A stretch of DNA of 5,899 nucleotides, from contig DUGW01000091.1 of assembly GCA_013331125.1 (NCBI GenBank), positions 1 to 5,899 of the forward strand. The letters are read 5' to 3'. Shown here in pieces: positions 3,348-5,899 of this stretch. The position numbers and the translations under genes are program-made. Source of the DNA: Candidatus Woesearchaeota archaeon (GTDB lineage Archaea; Nanoarchaeota; Nanoarchaeia; Woesearchaeales; UBA11576). The notes beneath the pieces are model-generated. The model had not been told where the DNA came from. It worked only from the letters and a program-made list of their open reading frames with translations, and did no database searches. Numbering within the stretch: the first letter of the stretch is position 1; every line of letters begins with the position of its first letter.

Positions 3348-5303
3348 ATGACGCGTGTTCCAGAAGAGGGGGTTCCGGCTGTTGAGACTGGTTTCTGCAG
3401 TGCTGATGAACTGCCTGAAGCTTCAGCCGGCAAGGATTTGGGTAAGTATCTGTTCCCATACCCTGAGGTCCGGGCCATCCAGAAGGACTTGCTTGATGAG
3501 GTCTGGAATTCCTTTGAGGAGAAGCGTCATCTGGTGGTCCACGCCCCTACAGGTCTGGGCAAGACTGCTGCTACCCTTGCACCCGCCCTGAGGTACGCCC
3601 TTGACAACAAAAAGAAGGTCTTCTTCCTGACATCCCGTCACACCCAGCATATTATCGCCATCGAGACCCTCCGGGCGATCAAGGAGGTCCATGCCATCGA
3701 TGTGCCTGTCGTCGACATAATCGGCAAGAAATGGATGTGTTCTGTCCCTGAAGTCTCTACCCTTTATTCCAGCGAGTTCACTGAGTATTGCAGGAAGCAG
3801 CGCGAGGACAACAAGTGCGAGTTCTTCACCAACACCCGGAAGGGCAATAAGCTGACTGCCCATGGTATGCTTGCCCTGGAGCAGCTCCAGAGGGAGAGCC
3901 CTTGCCATATCGAGCGTCTAAGGGAGATCGCTGACAAGCACGGGGTCTGCGCCTATGAGCTTTCTATAGCCCTGGCCAAGGATGCCCAGGTCATCGTCGC
4001 TGATTACTTCTATATCTTCAATCCCCGGATAAGGGATCTTTTCTTCAACAGGCTCGGCCTTACCCTGCAGGACTGCATTGTCATCGTCGACGAGGGCCAT
4101 AACCTCCCTGAGAGGGTCCGGAGCCTGATGACTGTCCAGCTGACCAACCGCTCCCTGAAGAGGTGTATCCAGGAGGTCAGGAAGATCGATGATCCTGAGA
4201 TAGTCCAGATCCTTGTCTCTCTGCAGGACATCCTCAACGACCTCTCTGCCGGTATGCGCCCTGGTGAAGAGAAGACTGTGACTAAGGAATCCTTCCTTGG
4301 CAGGGTCGCGGATCTGGGTGATATTGACGAGATCGCCAACTCTTTGACACTGGCTGCTGAGCAGGTGCGTCTTGAGGCTAAGCAGTCCTCCCTGGCCGGT
4401 GTTGCGGCATTCCTTGATGCCTGGAAGGGCGGGGAGACTGGCTATGCCCGCATACTCTCTCATTCTGATGGTCCTAAAGGTTCCCTTACCTCTCTGTCCT
4501 ACCGTTGCCTTGATCCTAGCACAGTCACCAATGAGATCATCAGCAACACCCATTCTACCATCCTTATGTCTGGCACCCTCACCCCTACCAGCATGTTCAG
4601 GGATATCCTCGGGTTCCCTAACCATACCGTCGAGAAGGAGTACAAGAGCCCCTTCCCTAAGACCAACCGTCTCAATCTTGTTGTCCCTATGACCACCACC
4701 AAGTTCGCTGCCAGGAATGACCAGCAGTACGTGAATATTGCCCGTATCCTTGCTGATATGACCAACCTTGTGCCTGGCAATTCTGCTCTCTTTTTCCCTA
4801 GCTATTACCTTCGTGACCAGGTCTATAAGCATCTTGCCTCTCTCGCCGAGAAGACTGTCTTCCTGGAGCGTCCTGACATGACCAAGGAGGACAAGATGGA
4901 GTTCCTTGAGAATTTCAAGCTGTACCAGAAGACGGGTGCTGTCCTTCTTGCTGTTGTCTCAGGCAGTTTCGGTGAGGGTATCGATTTTCCCGGTGACCTC
5001 CTGAAATGTGTCATCGTCGTAGGCCTTCCTCTCCAGGTCCCTAACCTTGAGACCAAGAAGCTTATTGAGTATTACGATATGAAGTTCGGGAAGGGTTGGG
5101 ATTATGGTTATGTGGTCCCTGCTTTCACCAAGTGCCTTCAGAGTGCCGGCCGTTGTATCCGCAGCGAGCATGACCGTGGCATGATCATCTTCCTCGACGA
5201 GCGTTATGCCTGGAGGAATTATCAGCAGTATTTCCCCTCTGACCTTGACATCAGGATCTCTAAGCAGTATGGTGATTTTGTCGAGGAGTTCTTCGGGTTC
5301 TAG
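3348..5303 (+). CDS. XPD/Rad3-family iron-sulfur DNA helicase (superfamily 2)
   Basis: 651 aa. ATP-dependent 5'-3' DNA helicase of the XPD/Rad3/DinG group, probably in DNA repair or processing of unusual DNA structures. Motifs in order: FPYPEVRAIQ (36-45), Walker A APTGLGKT (66-73), four candidate Fe-S cysteines at 131, 148, 157 and 201, motif II VDEGHN (247-252), motif III MSGTLTP (407-413), motif V GSFGEGIDFPG (539-549), motif VI QSAGRCIRSEHDRG (598-611). Length fits archaeal XPD. The cysteine order C-x16-C-x8-C-x43-C resembles XPD, where the fourth Cys precedes an aromatic as in GVCAYE here. Motif II is DEGH rather than DEAH, as in DinG-like members, so exact orthology is open. The start at 3348 is chosen from the TATA box 30 nt upstream; 33 extra in-frame codons back to GTG 3249 look non-coding. 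Confidence 0.93.
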   Translation: MTRVPEEGVPAVETGFCSADELPEASAGKDLGKYLFPYPEVRAIQKDLLDEVWNSFEEKRHLVVHAPTGLGKTAATLAPALRYALDNKKKVFFLTSRHTQHIIAIETLRAIKEVHAIDVPVVDIIGKKWMCSVPEVSTLYSSEFTEYCRKQREDNKCEFFTNTRKGNKLTAHGMLALEQLQRESPCHIERLREIADKHGVCAYELSIALAKDAQVIVADYFYIFNPRIRDLFFNRLGLTLQDCIVIVDEGHNLPERVRSLMTVQLTNRSLKRCIQEVRKIDDPEIVQILVSLQDILNDLSAGMRPGEEKTVTKESFLGRVADLGDIDEIANSLTLAAEQVRLEAKQSSLAGVAAFLDAWKGGETGYARILSHSDGPKGSLTSLSYRCLDPSTVTNEIISNTHSTILMSGTLTPTSMFRDILGFPNHTVEKEYKSPFPKTNRLNLVVPMTTTKFAARNDQQYVNIARILADMTNLVPGNSALFFPSYYLRDQVYKHLASLAEKTVFLERPDMTKEDKMEFLENFKLYQKTGAVLLAVVSGSFGEGIDFPGDLLKCVIVVGLPLQVPNLETKKLIEYYDMKFGKGWDYGYVVPAFTKCLQSAGRCIRSEHDRGMIIFLDERYAWRNYQQYFPSDLDIRISKQYGDFVEEFFGF

Positions 5304-5333
5304 GATCTGTTCTGGGTCTGCTCTCAGATGCTG

Positions 5334-5405
5334 CTCTTTCCTTTTCTCTGCTTCCCGCCCTCTCTTTGTTTCTGTGGTTTTGGCCTATTTTCCTGTTTTA
5401 TTTAT
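5334..5405 (+). terminator. Pyrimidine/T-rich trailer after the helicase
   Basis: Starting about 30 nt after the helicase stop is a long C/T-rich stretch with several TTTT runs (for example 5342-5345 and 5378-5381). This is the usual look of archaeal termination regions here, as after rps15. The exact end is not predictable. Confidence 0.4.
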
Positions 5406-5436
5406 AAAGCAATATACGTTTTCCTATACCAATATC
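5406..5436. promoter_or_regulatory. Putative operator resembling the dphB upstream element
   Basis: CAATATAC (5410-5417) and CAATATC (5430-5436) are 20 bp apart, with TATAC at 5425-5429. Positions 5406-5435 align without gaps to 122-151 at 23 of 30 bases. Both copies lie just upstream of a TATA box (14 nt here, 2-3 nt at dphB). A shared regulator is inferred, not shown. Confidence 0.35.
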
Positions 5437-5449
5437 AAAATTAGTAACA

Positions 5450-5457
5450 TTTATATA
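5450..5457 (+). promoter_or_regulatory. TATA box of the last gene
   Basis: TTTATATA preceded by TAACA, the same extended motif as at 1234. Initiation is expected near 5480, giving a leader of about 47 nt before ATG 5527. The leader holds a 5-bp hairpin ACCCG/CGGGT (5489-5493/5505-5509). A second TATA-like TTTATAAA at 5401-5408 lies upstream. Confidence 0.6.
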
Positions 5458-5526
5458 CTAGCTTTTCCACTCCCTTGATAGCTTGTTACACCCGTTGTGG
5501 TATGCGGGTAATAAGGGGTTAGAGAT

Positions 5527-5899
5527 ATGGTGATATTGTTTGACCAGTTCCATCTACCGGAGAACGTCTTTGACGTGGTGTTCGCCACTGACCAGCAGGC
5601 GATTGTCGGCCGTCTTCTGATAGAGGAATTCAAGAGTAATGAGGGTTCTCTGGGCAAGACTGAGATGAGCCTTTTCGCCAACCGTCTCCATGATGGTGTG
5701 GTCGTTGAGGTCATGGAGAATGTCGGTCCTGTGAGGCGGCCTAAGAAGGTCCAGATATCCTACAACAAGAGGCAGTTCTATGACCGTATCCTGACGCCTA
5801 TGAAATCCATGGGCATGGTTGATTATGACATGTACAAGAAGAAGTACATGATCTCTGACAAGTTCAACAATGCTTTGAAGAAGATAGGGGTGATGTGGC
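5527..5899 (+). CDS. Hypothetical protein, DNA-binding-like, C-terminus outside the window
   Basis: At least 124 codons, open to the window edge. Not recognised as a named family. It is hydrophilic with predicted helices. A central segment (about 22-66) with QQAIVGRLLIEEF, GLGKTEMSLFA-like SLGKTEMSLFA and VVEVMENVG, then a basic stretch RRPKKVQ (70-76), and about 80-120 with MKSMGMVDYDMYKKKYMIS and FNNALKKIGVMW, reads like a winged-helix layout: helix, helix, then a hairpin wing with Tyr/Lys. DNA binding is inferred only from this. An in-frame TAA at 5509-5511 rules out a longer N-terminus, and ATG 5527 is the first start. AAGGGG (5512-5517) is a weak ribosome-binding candidate. Codon use (CCT, GTC, CGT, AAG) matches the neighbours, supporting a real gene. 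Confidence 0.8.
   Translation, partial: MVILFDQFHLPENVFDVVFATDQQAIVGRLLIEEFKSNEGSLGKTEMSLFANRLHDGVVVEVMENVGPVRRPKKVQISYNKRQFYDRILTPMKSMGMVDYDMYKKKYMISDKFNNALKKIGVMW

Noticed and set aside
3918..4832. 304-aa open frame antisense to the helicase
   Set aside because: It lies wholly inside a well-supported helicase gene with all motifs. The frame is open because of the codon bias of the sense strand, and no family features were seen in it.
5206..5478. 90-aa plus-strand frame overlapping the helicase 3' end
   Set aside because: It starts inside the helicase in another frame, continues through the T-rich trailer, and ends past the TATA box of the next gene.

Overview
The window reads as chromosomal DNA of an archaeon. 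It carries diphthine synthase (diphthamide exists only in archaea and eukaryotes), an archaeal-type uS15 with the extra N-terminal domain, an iron-sulfur XPD/Rad3-type helicase, TATA boxes of the form (A)ACATTTATAWA, leaderless genes mixed with GGAGGTGA-type Shine-Dalgarno genes, and a tRNA split by a bulge-helix-bulge (BHB) intron. Small winged-helix proteins and a Cys-rich mini-lipoprotein of a style common in DPANN archaea (Woesearchaeota/Pacearchaeota-like) suggest that group; this placement is inference from gene style only.

Layout. 1-230: AT-rich leader with a dyad/direct-repeat element and a TATA box. 231-1037 (+): diphthine synthase (dphB). 1087-1192 (+): tRNA-Gln(UUG) interrupted in the D arm by a 33-nt intron, followed by a T8 terminator. 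1264-1626 (+): a leaderless small winged-helix protein that seems to have lost its natural C-terminus to a 1-nt frameshift; the corrected frame would run to 1664. 1665-2039 (-): convergent small lipoprotein. 2241-2696 (+): ribosomal protein uS15 with an ~85-nt leader, ending in a long pyrimidine/T-rich tract. 2753-2833: GC-rich, structured, no gene. 2834-3118 (-): 94-aa winged-helix regulator with a GTG start. 3119-3347: divergent control region with a 23-bp palindrome and several TATA boxes. 3348-5303 (+): XPD/Rad3-type Fe-S helicase, most likely leaderless. 5304-5526: T-rich trailer, then an element resembling the one before dphB, then a TATA box. 5527-5899 (+): 5' part of a hypothetical DNA-binding-like protein running off the window.

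Most genes appear to be separate transcription units, each with its own TATA box; no operon is evident. Housekeeping functions (EF-2 modification, tRNA, ribosomal protein, repair helicase) are interleaved with small regulators. The most notable observations are the D-arm intron in tRNA-Gln, the frameshifted winged-helix gene, and a 30-nt element shared (23/30, ungapped) by the upstream regions of dphB and the last gene. No CRISPR array, insertion sequence, integrase or rRNA was seen.
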